Shown: positions 22,412 through 34,784 of the stretch, piece by piece
Position numbering within the stretch: the stretch's first letter is position 1
Layout: every line of letters begins with the position of its first letter
Source: Gongronella butleri
Taxonomy: Eukaryota > Mucoromycota > Mucoromycetes > Mucorales > Cunninghamellaceae
Assembly (NCBI GenBank): GCA_025201375.1
Contig: JAIWZP010000021.1
Location: 434,001-498,000 of the forward strand
DNA: 64,000 bases
Direction: 5' to 3'
The notes under the pieces: generated by a model
What the model was told of the DNA's origin: nothing
The model's input: only the letters and a program-made list of their open reading frames with translations
The model's database searches: none
Position numbers and translations under genes: made by a program

Positions 22412-25220
22412 TGGCGAGCGAAAAGGCAGTGCAACGGGGTCATGGACACGCAAAAGCAACGAAAAAAGAAAAAGAAAAAGAAAAAAAGAGCAAGAGAAAA
22501 AGAGAGAGTTGGGGAAAAGGGGCAAAATGCGGCGTCTGGAGATCCCATTTATGCCTCTTTTATTTTTTTTTGTGAGGGCCCTGATCCTTCCCCCACATCG
22601 CCTTTTTGGCCCCCAATTTCTTTGTTTCATCCCCCCTTTTTTTCATTTCGAAACGCAATTGGGCATGGTCTAAACAATGGATTGCCTTAAAACACCAAGA
22701 AGGGGCCCATGCTGCCATGACAAATGAAATTAGATCGAGAATTTTTTTCTCTTCTGGATTTTTTTCATGTCTATTTCCACATGGCTGGGCGTGTGTATGT
22801 CCAGCTAATTTGGCATGTGAAGGTCAATACGTGAAAAAAAGGGCGTAATAATTATTTGCGCCCCCGATGCATGCCCAGATCCTTGTCCATCCACTCACAG
22901 CGCGTCGCCCGGCCAAAAATAGTCGCCCCCTCTCCCCATCGACCACACTAAAGGGTCATGGGCCCCCACCGCCACATTCGCACCCCCAAGAAGGGGGCGC
23001 ATGGCCGCTGAGCAAAAAGTCAACAGCCTTGTGAGCTGCAATAGCTCAATGTTCTCTCTTTTTTCCACTTTTTGTGTCGTTTTTGTGATCATGCATCCCA
23101 AGAATGTTTAATGTGTCATGATCTCGTTGTGTCACCCAGGACGAATTCAGTGGCCCACAACGTGTCATGCCCAAAAATGTCGCAGGACCGGTCTTTTTGC
23201 AGTGTCACGAGGCCAATGCCAAATGGCATTTTTCCTCTGTGGTGCCCTTTTGATCATGTTGTTGCCGTTTGCCGAGGGCTAACCTGGGCCACCTTGATCT
23301 GATGCCATGCCAGCCCGTAAAATGCATCCAGGCGACCAAGCCAATAGCACAAGCACATTCAATTCGCGTGATTCATGTTAAAAAACAAGTGATCCTGCCA
23401 TGTATTCAACAGGCAAGCGTGAACCAAAAAGCGCCTCTTATCATACTTTATTTCTTTGGGGCGACCCTCAAAACAGGCAAAGCGAAGCTACAAAGGGGCC
23501 ATTTTGCTCTCTTTCATGCTTTTTTTTACATTTGAATCTTGCCCAATCGAGGCACACCGCACAGTGCATCGTGCAGCACAGCAGTTGGCCTGCCATGCCC
23601 ACTCCCCCATTCAATTGCGCATCATTCTCTACTCTCAGAGAGGAGGCAAAACGAAGACAAAAGTGCCCGTTTTTCTCTTTTTCATCCCATTTTTCTTTTT
23701 GCCATGCTTTTTAGAATCGCGTCTTGTGAAATGGAGACATAGCATCGTGTCGTGTCTGCCAAGACTGAAAAGCACAAAGCACGGTAGGGACAATTCCCCC
23801 GCCCAGTTGCGAAAAGTGCTCAAAATGAGAACGAAAAGTGGACATTTTTCTTTTTTTCATGCCTTTCAGAACCGCATTTTGTCAAATCGAGGCACAGCAT
23901 CGTGTCTACCAACACTGAAAAAAAAAGCAGTGGCATTTCCCCCACTGAATTGCGAAATGTGCTCTCGAACAGGGCTAAAAAGAGGGAAAAAGAGGACACA
24001 GAGTGCCCAGTTTTCTTTTTTTCATGCTTTTTATGATAGAATTGCATCTTGTCAAATCGAGACACGAAAACAGCGAGTCCGCCAACATGAAAAAAAATGG
24101 AACTAGATAGGGACATGTCCACCGATCTATGGCCAAGTCTGCTCTTTAAAAATGCGAAGGAAGCCTCGATTGCATGAGACACGGCATAAAGTGGCAATGT
24201 CGTGTGGCACAGCCAAGATAGTGGTGTTCCGGCGGCGGTGGCACAGAAAACAGGGAGGGATCGCGCTCAGATCGTGTCAATCCGCAGCGCGTATCGTCAC
24301 AGATGTACCATCTGATAAACAAAATAAACAAGGCCAACACGACAATTGGGGGGGAATTGACCGATTCAAAAGAGAATCAAGGGGCATGGGGCCGCGTGAA
24401 ACAAAGAAGCGACTTTCCCCGCGACAAGACTAAATCTGATAACGCCATGCGCCTCGCCATTGGCTCCACGCTAATGGAAGCTTGGGTCGCATGGAACACC
24501 GCTTTTCCGTCCAGCCGACTTGCAGCATCCGAATAAAAAAAAAAAAAAGAAATGAGAAAAAAAAGAAAAAAAAGCGGCACTTTTGATCATGTCATTGCTT
24601 CCTCCTGTTGTCTAGTCCATTGCGTGCGATTAGCAAGCTCAAGAACGAGCAATAAGCAATAAGCACCAGCATCCATGGCGAGGAGGGCCGGGCCAATGGG
24701 AGCAACAAGCAGATCAATCAGGGGGCCGATTGCCATTCCGACATGTTTTTTTATCAGATTTTTTTTGTTTTACTCGGGTTTCCTCGTGGCCCCCCCTTCT
24801 CAAACTAACCTGACTCATGATCCATGGTGCTAATAATCTCCATGGCACATTTATCCTTATTCTTTTCGAGGCGCCAATGAACAATTGCAAGCCCATCGGC
24901 AAGGAATCTGGGGCGCGTTCCTTTTTTTTTTTTTATCTCTCTTTTAGTTTGTTGGTGACCAGCTTGCCCATTGATGCTTGGGGGACATGTTGCGATGGTG
25001 CCAGTCCTAAAATTTCAGCCAGTCATGTGTGTTCTTGGCTTGTAGAACCGGCAGAATGGGGGTACAAGGGAGGATTTAGATTTATCAGATGGAAAAAATC
25101 CATCTCCGCTGATAAAAAAATCAAAAGGAAGAGGGACCCCCAATCATCCTTTTTTTTTTTGTTTCTCTTTCTCCCTTTTTTCCTTTATTTTTTTTCTCTC
25201 ATTGCATTGCGCCAAAAAAG
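22412..25220. other. Intergenic 2.8 kb between divergent genes, with diverged ~160-bp repeats
   Basis: No gene is supported here. The lipase starts leftward and the PPR gene rightward, so both promoters lie inside. From about 23490 to 24150 an imperfect repeat recurs four times. Landmarks are a pyrimidine tract, CATGCTTTTTAGAATCGC, GTCAAATCGAGGCACAGC and CCAACACTGAAAA, with CATGC at about 23515, 23702, 23858 and 24023. The pieces around 22850-23400 and 24150-25150 show no motif I can name. Several short frames on both strands mostly translate pyrimidine tracts. Confidence 0.6.
23490..24150. repeat. Four diverged copies of a ~160-bp repeat
   Basis: Each unit has the order T/C-rich tract, CATGC(T)5, RAATYGCRTYTTGTSAAATSGAG, a CATCGTGT segment, CCAAxACTGAAAA, and a line ending in TTGCGAAAWGTGCT. 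Spacings of the CATGC landmark are about 187, 156 and 165 bp. The copies are 20-35 percent diverged by eye and noncoding. The source is unknown; the unit is unlike the 160-bp family at 45.3-47.0 kb. Confidence 0.65.
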
Positions 25221-28200
25221 ATGAAGATCAAGACCGCTTCCGAACTTTTGGCTACGCGCACGCTCGGGTCGTTCCACCAGAGCAAGCTATCATCGCCACA
25301 GCCTGTTACGGTCTTGCCGCAAAAGCCCCAGCGCCAGACGGCTGCCCAGCGCCGCCAGGCCCTGCTCGCCAACAAGACCATCCTTGCAAAGAACACCAGC
25401 AAGGCGGAAAAGGTTGAAAAAGCGGAAAAGATCGAAGCGACCACGGCCAAGCCAGTCAATGCTTCGCCACAGACGGAGGAGCAGCCCACGCCATCTGTTC
25501 CTGTCGTGGCCCCCGAGCCAAAGGCTGCCACGGCGCCTCCCAGCCCGTCGTCACCCAAGATTGATATCGCCGTGGTCATGACGCCATTGACGCCGCCCGA
25601 GTCGCCCAGCCCCGTGGATGCCACGCCGGCCATGGAGGCCAATGCGCGCCTGCTCACTGCTAAAAAGACGGGCAATCTCAAGACCGTGCTGCTTGAATTC
25701 GCTTCCATCAAAAAGCAAGGCCTCGCCATCAATCATCATACGTACAATCTCGTCTTGGAGGCCTATTCGACCCTCCGTCGTGAAGGCTCGCCACTCACTT
25801 GCATGTTGCGAGGTAAAAACGAGAAAAAAAAAGAAACAAAAACCAATGAAAGAAACAACAAAAAAAAAAGAAGAGGAAAAAAACCAATGAAAGAAAAAAA
25901 AAAGGAATCTTTGCTCAACAACTCTTTTTTTTTCACCCAGTGTATGAAGAAATGAAGCAGATGAACGTGTCGCCGAGCAGCTTTACGTATGCGCTGTTAA
26001 TTCGCACGCTGTGCCGTCGCGATGTCGAGGTGCAAAAGACGGTGGCGATGCTCCGTCGTCAATCTGCGCGCACTGGGCACATTCTCAAGGACATTGATGT
26101 GCTGGAGCTCGAGGGCAACCTTGGCAAGGCGATGGAATTGTTTGCAAAGGCGATGGAGGCCGGACACACGCAGGTGTTTGAGGTTGATTTGTACAATCAG
26201 CTTTTGCGCGTGTTGTCGCATTATGGCGACACGGGCAATGCGGTGCTTGTCTTTGGGCAATTGACGGCGTCGGCACACGCAACGGCCAATGCCGCGACGT
26301 TTGCAGCCCTGATCAATTTGTTTGGGCGTGCCGGCGATATCCAAGCGGCGCGACGCCATTTTGCCATGTACCAAGAACGCAAGGCAACGATGGGCGCGCA
26401 CGACGCGTCGTACGTGTACAATGCGCTTGTGGACAGCCATCTCAAGTGCGGACTTTTGGACGGTGCGATCCGCGTGATTGAAGAGGACATGGTGCACGAC
26501 GATATCAAATTGACGATTATTCCGTACAATTCCATCATTCGCCACTACTGCACGGTGCTCCATCTAGAAAAGGCACACACCGTCGTTAACCAACTGCTTC
26601 AAGACCCTGAGCGTCTGCCGCAGCCCGATGCAAGCACCTATGGCCCGATTCTTGCCGCCTATTGCCACGTTCAAGACCTAAATGGTGCGCGTGCCGTTTA
26701 TGCCGACCTGGTCAAGCTCGATATTGGCAAATCGTACGGCAACCTTGCCAATTATGCTCTGCTTTGTCTTTCCAAGGACGATGGCGCCAGTGCTCTGGCC
26801 GTCGTCGAGGATATGCGCCGCGCGCGCCTTGAGCCTGATCCCGTGCTTGCATGCCGCATCATCGATTTCTTCTCGGAACGCCAGCAAGTCGAAAAGGCCA
26901 TGGATGCCATTTATGCAATTCTCGGTGTTCTTTCGCCGCGCACCCTTGTCAAGGGCCAGCGCCAGCTCTTGGATGCCACGTTGCGCCTCATCAACTCGCT
27001 CACGCACCTGGCTCCAATGATCCAGGCCGTCCAAGTGGCGTCGCCCCTCTGGTCCGGTGCCAAGCTGCCGTTGCCCATGGCCCTGGCTCTCGTCGATCAC
27101 TTGCTCAAGCATCACAAGGCCAATTCGCTCGATGCTATGCTCAATGACGAAATCGACGCGTCACTCAACAAGTTCACGCTCCTGTTTGATGCTGTCATGA
27201 TGGCCCAGCTGCCTGTCGACACGACCTTGTCCCTGTGCCTTGCCTTGCTTCAATCCATGCGCTCGCACGACCTGGTCATGCCGTTTTACATGGTGTCTCG
27301 CATCAATGGCTACTGGCAAAAGTCTGGCCACGTCAACGCCGAGGCTGCATGGCGCTCTGCGCTGGATCCCGCAACCAGCAGCAGCAACGACGACGACAAA
27401 AGTCTTGAAAATGCCATGCAAAAAGACGACGATGCTTGTCAAAAGGGCACAAACGAACAACATATGCAAAAGGAGGCCGCCGAAATCGATGAAAACGACG
27501 CCCTGACGACCGTGTCGCGTGCGGCGCCTGCTGTGGCTAGTCCGGCTGTGCCAGAAGATCCTGTTTTTGCTGCATTGGTGCACACGACATTGTCGCAACA
27601 AATGTTGGACGCGGCCATGCAAGGCGAGATGCAAACGGCTCTTTTGCACCTGTCTGCGCTGGTCAATTCCGGCGACGGCGACCAATTGCCTCTGCCCGAG
27701 GCTGCGCGCGATGCGATTGCACATGTTGGCAAGCAAGGCGACATCAAGGTGGCCGTTTCCATGTTTGAGCAGTGCATTTCGGCATACGAAGGTTACCAAG
27801 CCAAGCACGGGCAAACCAAGATGTCGCAACATGCCGTTTATGACGTGACCAACAGCATGCTCATTGGGTACGCGCAGATGGGCGACATGCAGATGGCCAA
27901 GGTATATTACGATCGCATCAAGGCCATGGGGCTCTATCCGGACGGCAATGGCTACGCCAGTCTTTTGCTTGGGAGCGCAAAGTGCGCGACGGACGAGGCA
28001 TCGGATGCATTGACCATTTACGATGAAGCCAAGCGCCATCATGTCAAGCCCACGACGTTTTTCTACAATGTGGTGATTTCCAAGCTGGCCAAGGCGCGCA
28101 AGTTGGAGCCCGCGTTGCAATTGTTTGACGAGATGCGCCATTTGCATGTTGGCGCGAATGCCATTACGTACGGCGCCATGATCAGCGCGTGTGTGCGCGC

Positions 28201-29044
28201 CGGCGCCGAGGGCCATGCGCGCCGCTTATTCTCGGAAATGCTTGCGTCGCCCACGTACCAGCCACGCGTCGGTCCATTCAACAACATGATGCAGTTTTAC
28301 GTGCGTCAGCAGCCCAACCGCGAATGTGTGCTCGAGTACTTTTGTGAGATGCGCCGTCGCCACATCAAGCCTTCGCCGCACACGTACAAGTTGTTGATCG
28401 AGGCATACAGCACCATGGTCCCCTACGACATGCCCACGGCGCATCGCATGCTGTCGGACATGACGCGTCGCGATCGCATCCGCCCGCAGGCTACGCACTA
28501 TGCCGCGCTGATCTACGCGTACGGCACGCTGCAGCGCGACGTGCAATCGGCCGACCGTGTGTACGACGAGATGCTAAAGGCCAATGTCACGCCCGACGAA
28601 GGCGTCTATCAAGCCATGCTCGACACCCTCATCAGCAATGACAAGATGGACCGCGCCGCGGAAATGTACAAGGCCATGGTCGCCTCCATCGACAAGAGCA
28701 GCTCGCCATACATCGAAAACCTGTTCATCCGCGGCTACGGCGCCATGGGCCGCCTGGATGAGGCCCATGCCATCTTTGACGCCATGGTCGACGACCCCTC
28801 GCATCGCGAAAAAAAATCGGCATGGAAACAAAACGACGACAATGCCGCATCCACGCAATCCGTTGCCGCCTGGGTCCAGGGGATCATTGTCGTCCGCGAG
28901 CCAAGCACCTACGAGGCCATGGTCGAGGCCTACAAGAACCAAAACGACATGGACAACGCCAATGCCGTCTTGCAGCAGATGCTTGACCGTGATTTCCCAG
29001 AAAAAGTCGTCGCTGTCGTCGCCGAGCTTGTCAATGCAGCTTAA
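25221..29044 (+). CDS. Large pentatricopeptide-repeat protein, probably mitochondrial (1231 aa, 2 exons)
   Basis: RNA-binding PPR protein. Exons 25221-25812 and 25941-29044 join in frame (3696 nt). The N-terminus (MKIKTASELLATRTLG) is basic and hydroxylated without acidic residues, as in mitochondrial targeting peptides. After a Pro/Ala/Lys-rich linker, PPR motifs of about 35 residues start near residue 165: HHTYNLVLEAYSTL, SFTYALLIRTLCRR, VDLYNQLLRVLSHYGDTGNA, ATFAALINLFGRAGDIQAA, SYVYNALVDSHLKCG, STYGPILAAYCHVQDLNGA and, in the C-terminal half, TFFYNVVISKLAKA, AITYGAMISACVRAGAEGHA, HTYKLLIEAYSTM and GVYQAMLDTLISNDKMDRA. I count at least fifteen, with a disordered acidic segment (residues about 680-740) between two blocks. 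Fungal PPR proteins act in mitochondrial mRNA stability, processing or translation; the target is not readable. No SMR, DYW or nuclease domain follows. Confidence 0.9.
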
Positions 29045-29890
29045 TTTTTTTCTTTTTTTTTTTTTTCCTCCACCTCGTCGCCTCTCCCCACTCTTGTTGA
29101 TATTTCCTCTTGTAATATAGTAAATCTTTAATGTAAAATGTAGATAAAAATAAAAAAATGGATAAAAAGCAACACTTTTGCATGGCGGCGAAACGGACGC
29201 GTGCTATCATTTCAATGCATGAAGCACTGCGAGACACTTCAGAAAAACCTACACATATACCTTTTAAAAACCACAGAGCGTGTTTCTCAGACTTTGGTGG
29301 CCTGTAGTGCCTCCAGAAAATTTTTTTACAGCGCACTTGCCCGCCAATGAAACTTGCATCACGGCTTAATGTGAATTGGGCGTCCATCGAGCGCGGTGCG
29401 GCGAGGGAAAAAATAAAACGATTCTTTTGTTTTCTTTTTTTTTGAAACGAACGCCAAGAACATGGTGTAAGGGATGGCAAGTTGACAATACTACTGGTGG
29501 GTTTCGAGGGCGTTTCAACTGGGGATAAGTGGCGTTAGCTGAGCGTGTGTTGAGAGGGTCGCGTCCGCGCAAAAAAAACGAAAGTGAGAATCAGGTTTGC
29601 ATGAGACGTGAGGTGATTTTTTTGTTGGAATGCGGCAGCACTGAAAGTTGGAAAAATTGACCGAGGTTGGCACCGAAGGTGCAGGGGTGTATGCATGCCG
29701 GGCAAGTGACGTTGAGAGTGTAATTTCAAAAATAAGGTGATCCTTTTGACTTTTGCACAGAAGTAAGATACCTGTCGGCGTGTGAGTGATCCAAAACTTG
29801 TCTCGGCAGTGAGTGCCAAAAGTTGTATGACGTGTGTGGTTGATGAGATGACGAAACCTTGAAGTTGCAGGGAATTCGGAGAGTGAGAGA
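29045..29890. other. Intergenic; one lone copy of the 160-bp repeat family
   Basis: After the PPR 3' UTR, positions about 29272-29385 contain one diverged copy of the unit that is tandemly repeated at 45.3-47.0 kb (CAGACTTTGGTGGCCTG, TGCCTCCAG, CACTTGCCCGCCAATGAAAC). The rest up to 29890 has no recognisable feature; open frames on the minus strand are Phe-rich and lack coding character. Confidence 0.65.
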
Positions 29891-30049
29891 CGATTGGCGA
29901 ACGGGCGTTCGTAAAATAATCGAACGAACGCTGTAAAGAATTCGCGAACAACGTTCGTAAAAAAAAGTGAACAAATGTTGTGTACGTACGTAAAAAATTC
30001 GCGAATACGCAAAAAATCGAACGAAGACCACAGTAAAGAATTCGCGAAG

Positions 30050-30085
<36 letters not shown>

Positions 30086-30372
30086 ACAAACGCTGTGAAG
30101 AATTCGCGAACGTTCTTAAAAAAAATTGAACAAACGTTGTGAGATTTCGCGAACAACGTGCTGTACTTTGAAAAAAAATTGAACGACGAACACTGTGAAG
30201 AATCCGCTAAGACCTTAATAAGACGTTCGTAAAAAATCGACTGAACTTTGTAACGAATTCGCGAACAACGTTCGTAAAAAGTCAAACGAAGAACGCTGTA
30301 AAAAACTAAAGAATTCGAGAACGTTCGTAAAAAAAATCGAACGGCTGTGAAGAATTCGCGAACATTCAACCT
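29890..30372. repeat. Short tandem array built on GAATTCGCGAAC
   Basis: About nine to ten units of 45-65 bp. Each has an A/AA-GAATTCGCGAAC core, often followed by AACGTTCGT and an A run, then TCGAACGAACGCTGT or TTGAACAAACGCTGT. Core occurrences are near 29938, 29996, 30039, 30100, 30256, 30311 and 30351, some mutated. GAATTC, TTCGCGAA and AACGTT are all palindromic, so the array is dense in small inverted repeats. One unit carries an A run of about 27 (30055-30081). It abuts the second 497-bp array directly. Confidence 0.8.
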
Positions 30373-32320
30373 CAAATGAGTCAGCGGCCAAACGTTGTAC
30401 AGGTACTGTAAAAGCACTTGTTGTTTGGGGACATCGCGTGCTCGTTGTTATCGGTGAGTTAGACTTTATCAGGGGTCGTTTTGATCCTGATGATGATTTG
30501 GCCCTGAATTTACTATCATACGCAACATGCATTTTCTCAGGACTGAGTGATCCGATTTCTGAAAAAAACTTGAAATAATTGACTTTTCGAGTCGAGTATC
30601 CATTGACCTAAATTTGGAGCCAGATGGTCATGCTCACTGGGAGGAACGCGTAAAATATTGTTTTGCGCCTGGTTTCCACCAGCAAACACGAATCTCGAGA
30701 TTTCTCGCGACTGAGTGATCCGATTCGCGAACAAAATTAACACCGTTGGAGAATTGGGTTTGCCATCAACTGGTTCAAATTTGGGACCAAATGAGCAAGT
30801 TTCTGAGGAAGTGCCAGTTTCATAGGCGTAAAGGGGGTAAAATCAGCAGCATTTGGTCTCGTACTGGGGCAACGGATGAGCGTCCCGACACGTGAGTCAC
30901 CTCAAATGAATCGGTATCCAAACGCAATGAAAGCGCTTGTGATTTGGGGACATCGCGTCGTGTTTTTGGCGAGCTAGCTTTTAGGGATCGTTATGACTCT
31001 GATTTGGCCGAGCATTTATGAAAAGTACATTTCCTCAGGACTGAATGATCCGATTTCTGAAAAAACTTGAAGTAATTGACATTTTCGAGTCGAGTATCCG
31101 TTGACCTAAATTTGGAGCCAGATGGTCATGCTCACCGGGAGGAACGCGTAAAATATTGTTATGCGCCTGGTTTTCACTAGCAAACACGAATCTCGAGATT
31201 TCTCGAGACTGAGTGATCCGATTCGCGAAAAATGTTAACACTGTTGAAGAACTGGGTCTACCATCAACTAGTCCCAATTTAGAGCCAGATGAACAAGTTT
31301 CTGAGAAAGTGCCAGTTTTATAGGCGTAAAGGGGGTAAAATCAGCACCATTTGGCCTCGTACCGCGGCAACGACCGAGCGCCCCGACATGTGAGTCATCT
31401 CAAATGAATCAGCAGCGAAGCCCAGTAAAAGCGCTCGTGGTTTGGAGACATCGCGTCGAGTTCTCGGCGAGTTGACCTTCAGGGATCGTTTTGATCCTGA
31501 TTTGACCCTGTTTTACATAAAATGCATTTTCTCAGAACTGAATGATCCGATTTGCGAAAAAACTTGGAATCATCGAAGGTTTTAGTCTAGTATCCATTGA
31601 CCCAAAGTTGGCGCCATACAATCAGGTTCGTCGGGAGAAACGCGTAAAATATTGTTTAACGCTGGGTTTTCACTAGCAAACGCGAATCTCGAGATTTCTC
31701 GCGACTGAGTGATCCGATTCGCGAAAAAAGTGAACACCGTTGGAGAATTGGGTCTACAATCAACTGGTCCAAATTTGGGACCAGGTGAGCAAGTTTCTGA
31801 GGAAGTGCCAGTTTCATAGGTGTAAAGGGGGTAAAATCAGCACCATTGGGTCTCGTACCGCGGCAACGGATGAGCGCCCTGACGCGTGAACAACCTCAAA
31901 TGATTCAGCGTACAAACAAGGTGAAAGCGCTGGTTGTTTGGGGACATCGCGTCGTGAACTCGGCGAGTTAGCCTTCACGGGATTGATTTGGCCCTGATTC
32001 ATGCAAAATGCATTTCCACAGGACCGTACAATTCGATCTCTGAAAAAAACTTGATATCGTTAGTGTGTTGTATTCCGCATTCTCTAGCTCAAATATAGGA
32101 CCCAGTGAACGAGATCCGGAGGACGCGCCCAGCTAAATGGGGTAAGGTCTTGTCCATTATGGTAGCTTACGCGATAACGGCCCAACGTATCAGCGCGCAA
32201 GTCATCTCAAATGAATCAGCGGCCAAACGCGGTAAAAGAACTTGCGGTTTGGGAACACCGCGTCAATATTTCGGCGAGTTGGCCTTCACAAGGTCGATTT
32301 GGCCGTTGGACGGCTTTCAA
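30373..32320 (+). repeat. Diverged tandem array, ~497-bp unit (array 2)
   Basis: About four units of the same satellite as at 11-12.5 kb and in the same orientation. The CTCAG landmark lies at 30536, 31034 and 31531, with a degenerate form near 32018; spacings are 498, 497 and about 487. Shared markers include AAACACGAATCTCGAG, GGAGGAACGCGTAAAATATT and GGTAAAAGCGCTTGTG. In the first unit the last marker carries a 12-base insertion, TACAGGTACTG plus TA, at 30398-30410. No coding frame is conserved between units. Confidence 0.85.
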
Positions 32321-32339
32321 AATAGTACAAAAATCGTCC

Positions 32340-33900
32340 ATCGGGCAAACAAACACTCCGAAAACGCCACACGAGTTTAAGCATTTGAATTGTGCATGTT
32401 TCATCCAAATCGAAATCGATTTTGGAAAACAATCTCTGAATTTGTGAAATTAATAAGTTTTTTGCGCGCTCTCGACAACAGCCCAATTAAACTCCAGTTT
32501 TCTTATTTTTTCTGAAAGATGAGTGCCGAAAGGATCATACTGCAAAGTTTCATAGCACCGTGGTCAATGGATGGCGCGCTATGACGACGATCGAAAATCG
32601 CCAATATTCCGGGAGATACAGTCGAGGATTTGAAATCGATGGATTTTAGATCCCCAGATTGCTGCGCCATTCACACACATGGTCAGTGACGCTTATTCAC
32701 CAATAAAAATGCAATAAAAAACTGAGGTCCAATGACTGGTGTTCGCGTAAAACACGAAAAGCCGCAATTTTTCACGTCAAGCCAAACTTTACGACAACTG
32801 GCCGCAGCTCCCTGAAAGTCATTTCATCGGAAAGAGCGCGACGTGGAGTGTGCTTAGACAACAATGATCCACAAAAAATTCGATTTTTGGCATATTTGAC
32901 ACGGTTTGAAAATCATAAGCATTTTTCAACGCGTGATAAAACGCGTCAAATGTCGTGCGACACGCGCCTAGTCTTTATCAATTCCATGCTTCTGGGATCT
33001 CTCTTGCTAATAGACGCGTCGGTGTGGTTCTATGCACGCGTTCTTCCCGTGTAATTCGCCGTTGAAGTTTAATCTAAAATCGCTCATTGCTCGTCAACGA
33101 GCAAGTGGACCCCACTCTGTTTTGGCTTTTTTGGTGGTTTCTCTGTACGAATTCTATTGGGCACAAGCTTGACTTGATTCTGAGGACCCACTTTTTCGAT
33201 TTTGGATTTGGGGGCTCGCAGCGACGAAATTTTAATTTGCGCGTTGCGTGTCTCCATCAACTTGAGCGGCTGCAGACCGAGTCCCAGAAGGATTTGCAGG
33301 TCGCTGTTTCTCGTTACGACGTGTTTTCGCGGCACTGCAATGCGCGGCTGGCTAGTAAACATCGATTTTATTGTAATTATGATGTTTTCAGGACCTGCGC
33401 TGGGGGAGTTTGTTGTAATGGCGCTAAATTTGAACCAGGGACAAGAAAATCGAAAGTGCGGCTTTTTGCCGCAGAAGCCTGCCGTGTTTCATCTTGTTGG
33501 TTGGCAAGAAAACTGGGGTTGAGATGTTTGCGCGCATGGATTCCCTTTACGGATGCCAGCTATCGGGGTGCTCAAGCTGAGGTCAAATGATGCCAAACCG
33601 CGTATGTTCGCGCAATGCAATTTTCAACTACATTGAACACGACTTTGGTGTGCAATGATCAAAATACAAGTAAATCTGGTCAAATTTTGCATTTGCTCGA
33701 CAACAGCCTTGTCGATTCCTGGTTTTTGTGAGTTTATTTAAAGCCAGGGGTCGAGATATTTGATTGAATCAATGCGTCCACAGGTGAATTTTGTGTCAAT
33801 CTTCAAATTTTAATGAGCTACGGGATTTTTTTTTTCGTAAAAAATGGGGTCCTTCAGGATCAGCTTATTCTAATGTGCATGGCCAAGAGGTCTCAAAGTG
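32340..33900. repeat. Dispersed noncoding repeat R2, copy a
   Basis: Sequence from about 32560 to 33340 is homologous to about 63190-63980. Shared anchors are GGTCCAATGACTG near 32727, GATCTCTCTTGCTAATAGACGCGTC near 32996, AATTCGCCGTTGAAG near 33053, AAAATCGCTCATTGCTCG near 33075, and TTCTGAGGACC near 33177. A fragment of the same family sits at 48.3-48.4 kb. The copies are gapped and frames are not conserved. The family could be a decayed retroelement or a long repeat of unknown type. The remaining part to 33.9 kb shows nothing further. Confidence 0.7.
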
Positions 33901-34222
33901 GAGCCCGTTGATGATCGACTTTATAGCATAATCTTGGCTTGATGATTGGCTGATTTAATCTTGACGAGATCCGCATTTTGTGACAAATCAAGACCAAAAT
34001 TGGCGACTGGCGTTCAAGTGTGTACAAAAATAAAAGATCAATGTGGGGATGGATGGCAAAGTGAGGCGTGTCGCGGGGATTTGCAGGGGCGAAACCCATG
34101 GGAGCCACTAAAAGCGGGTAATCGTTTTGGAAGCCAGGGCTGACTTGAAAATAGGAATCGCGCGGTGTTCCATTCTTTCATTCTTTCGCCTCTTCCTTCC
34201 ACTTTTTTCATTTTTTCATACG

Positions 34223-34731
34223 ATGGAGGCCTCGACGATTGGTGAGTCCGGCGCTTTTGCAGAAAAAGAAAATTGCACAAGAGAACGAAAAGAATGCAAA
34301 ACGGCGTTTTCTCTATTGGTGCGTACCAACGTGGCAATATTTCCTAACTTTTCTTTTGTTTACTTTTTTAAATCTATGCTAGTTCAACGCCTTTTGCAAA
34401 TACCCACCGTCAAAATTCGACACGTCCCAGCCACGACCGAGAAACTCGCAAAAATCGTCAAGGATGGCAAAGAGAATCTGCATTTCATTTGTGGTATGGC
34501 GCGTGTTGTCTTTTATATTGGAAGGGGAGAGCAGAGCAAGGTTGTCGCTGACTCGACCCCTTTTTCTTAGACTTTGATATGACCATGTCTCGCCACTGGG
34601 TCCGCAACAAGGTCACAGATGCCCTTGAGCGCAATTCATCGTCGCACGGTGTGCCCGCTCGCTACGATCGACTCAATGCCGAGGTAGGAGCCCACAAGAG
34701 AGAGAAAAAAGAGTGTGGGGGAGATGTTTAC

Positions 34732-34784
<53 letters not shown>

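Noticed and set aside
23456..24106. 216-residue frame across the 160-bp repeats at 23.5-24.1 kb
   Set aside because: It spans repeats whose lengths are not multiples of three, so the frame is not conserved between units.
27161..28216. 351-residue minus-strand frame opposite the PPR gene
   Set aside because: Shadow frame caused by codon bias in the PPR exon; it has no start context or domain.
29890..30372. CRISPR-like array
   Set aside because: Units are irregular in length, without constant repeats and unique spacers, and the host is a eukaryote.
29515..30417. 300-residue Phe-rich minus-strand frame
   Set aside because: It reads through the GAATTCGCGAAC array and a long homopolymer; repeats create the open frame.
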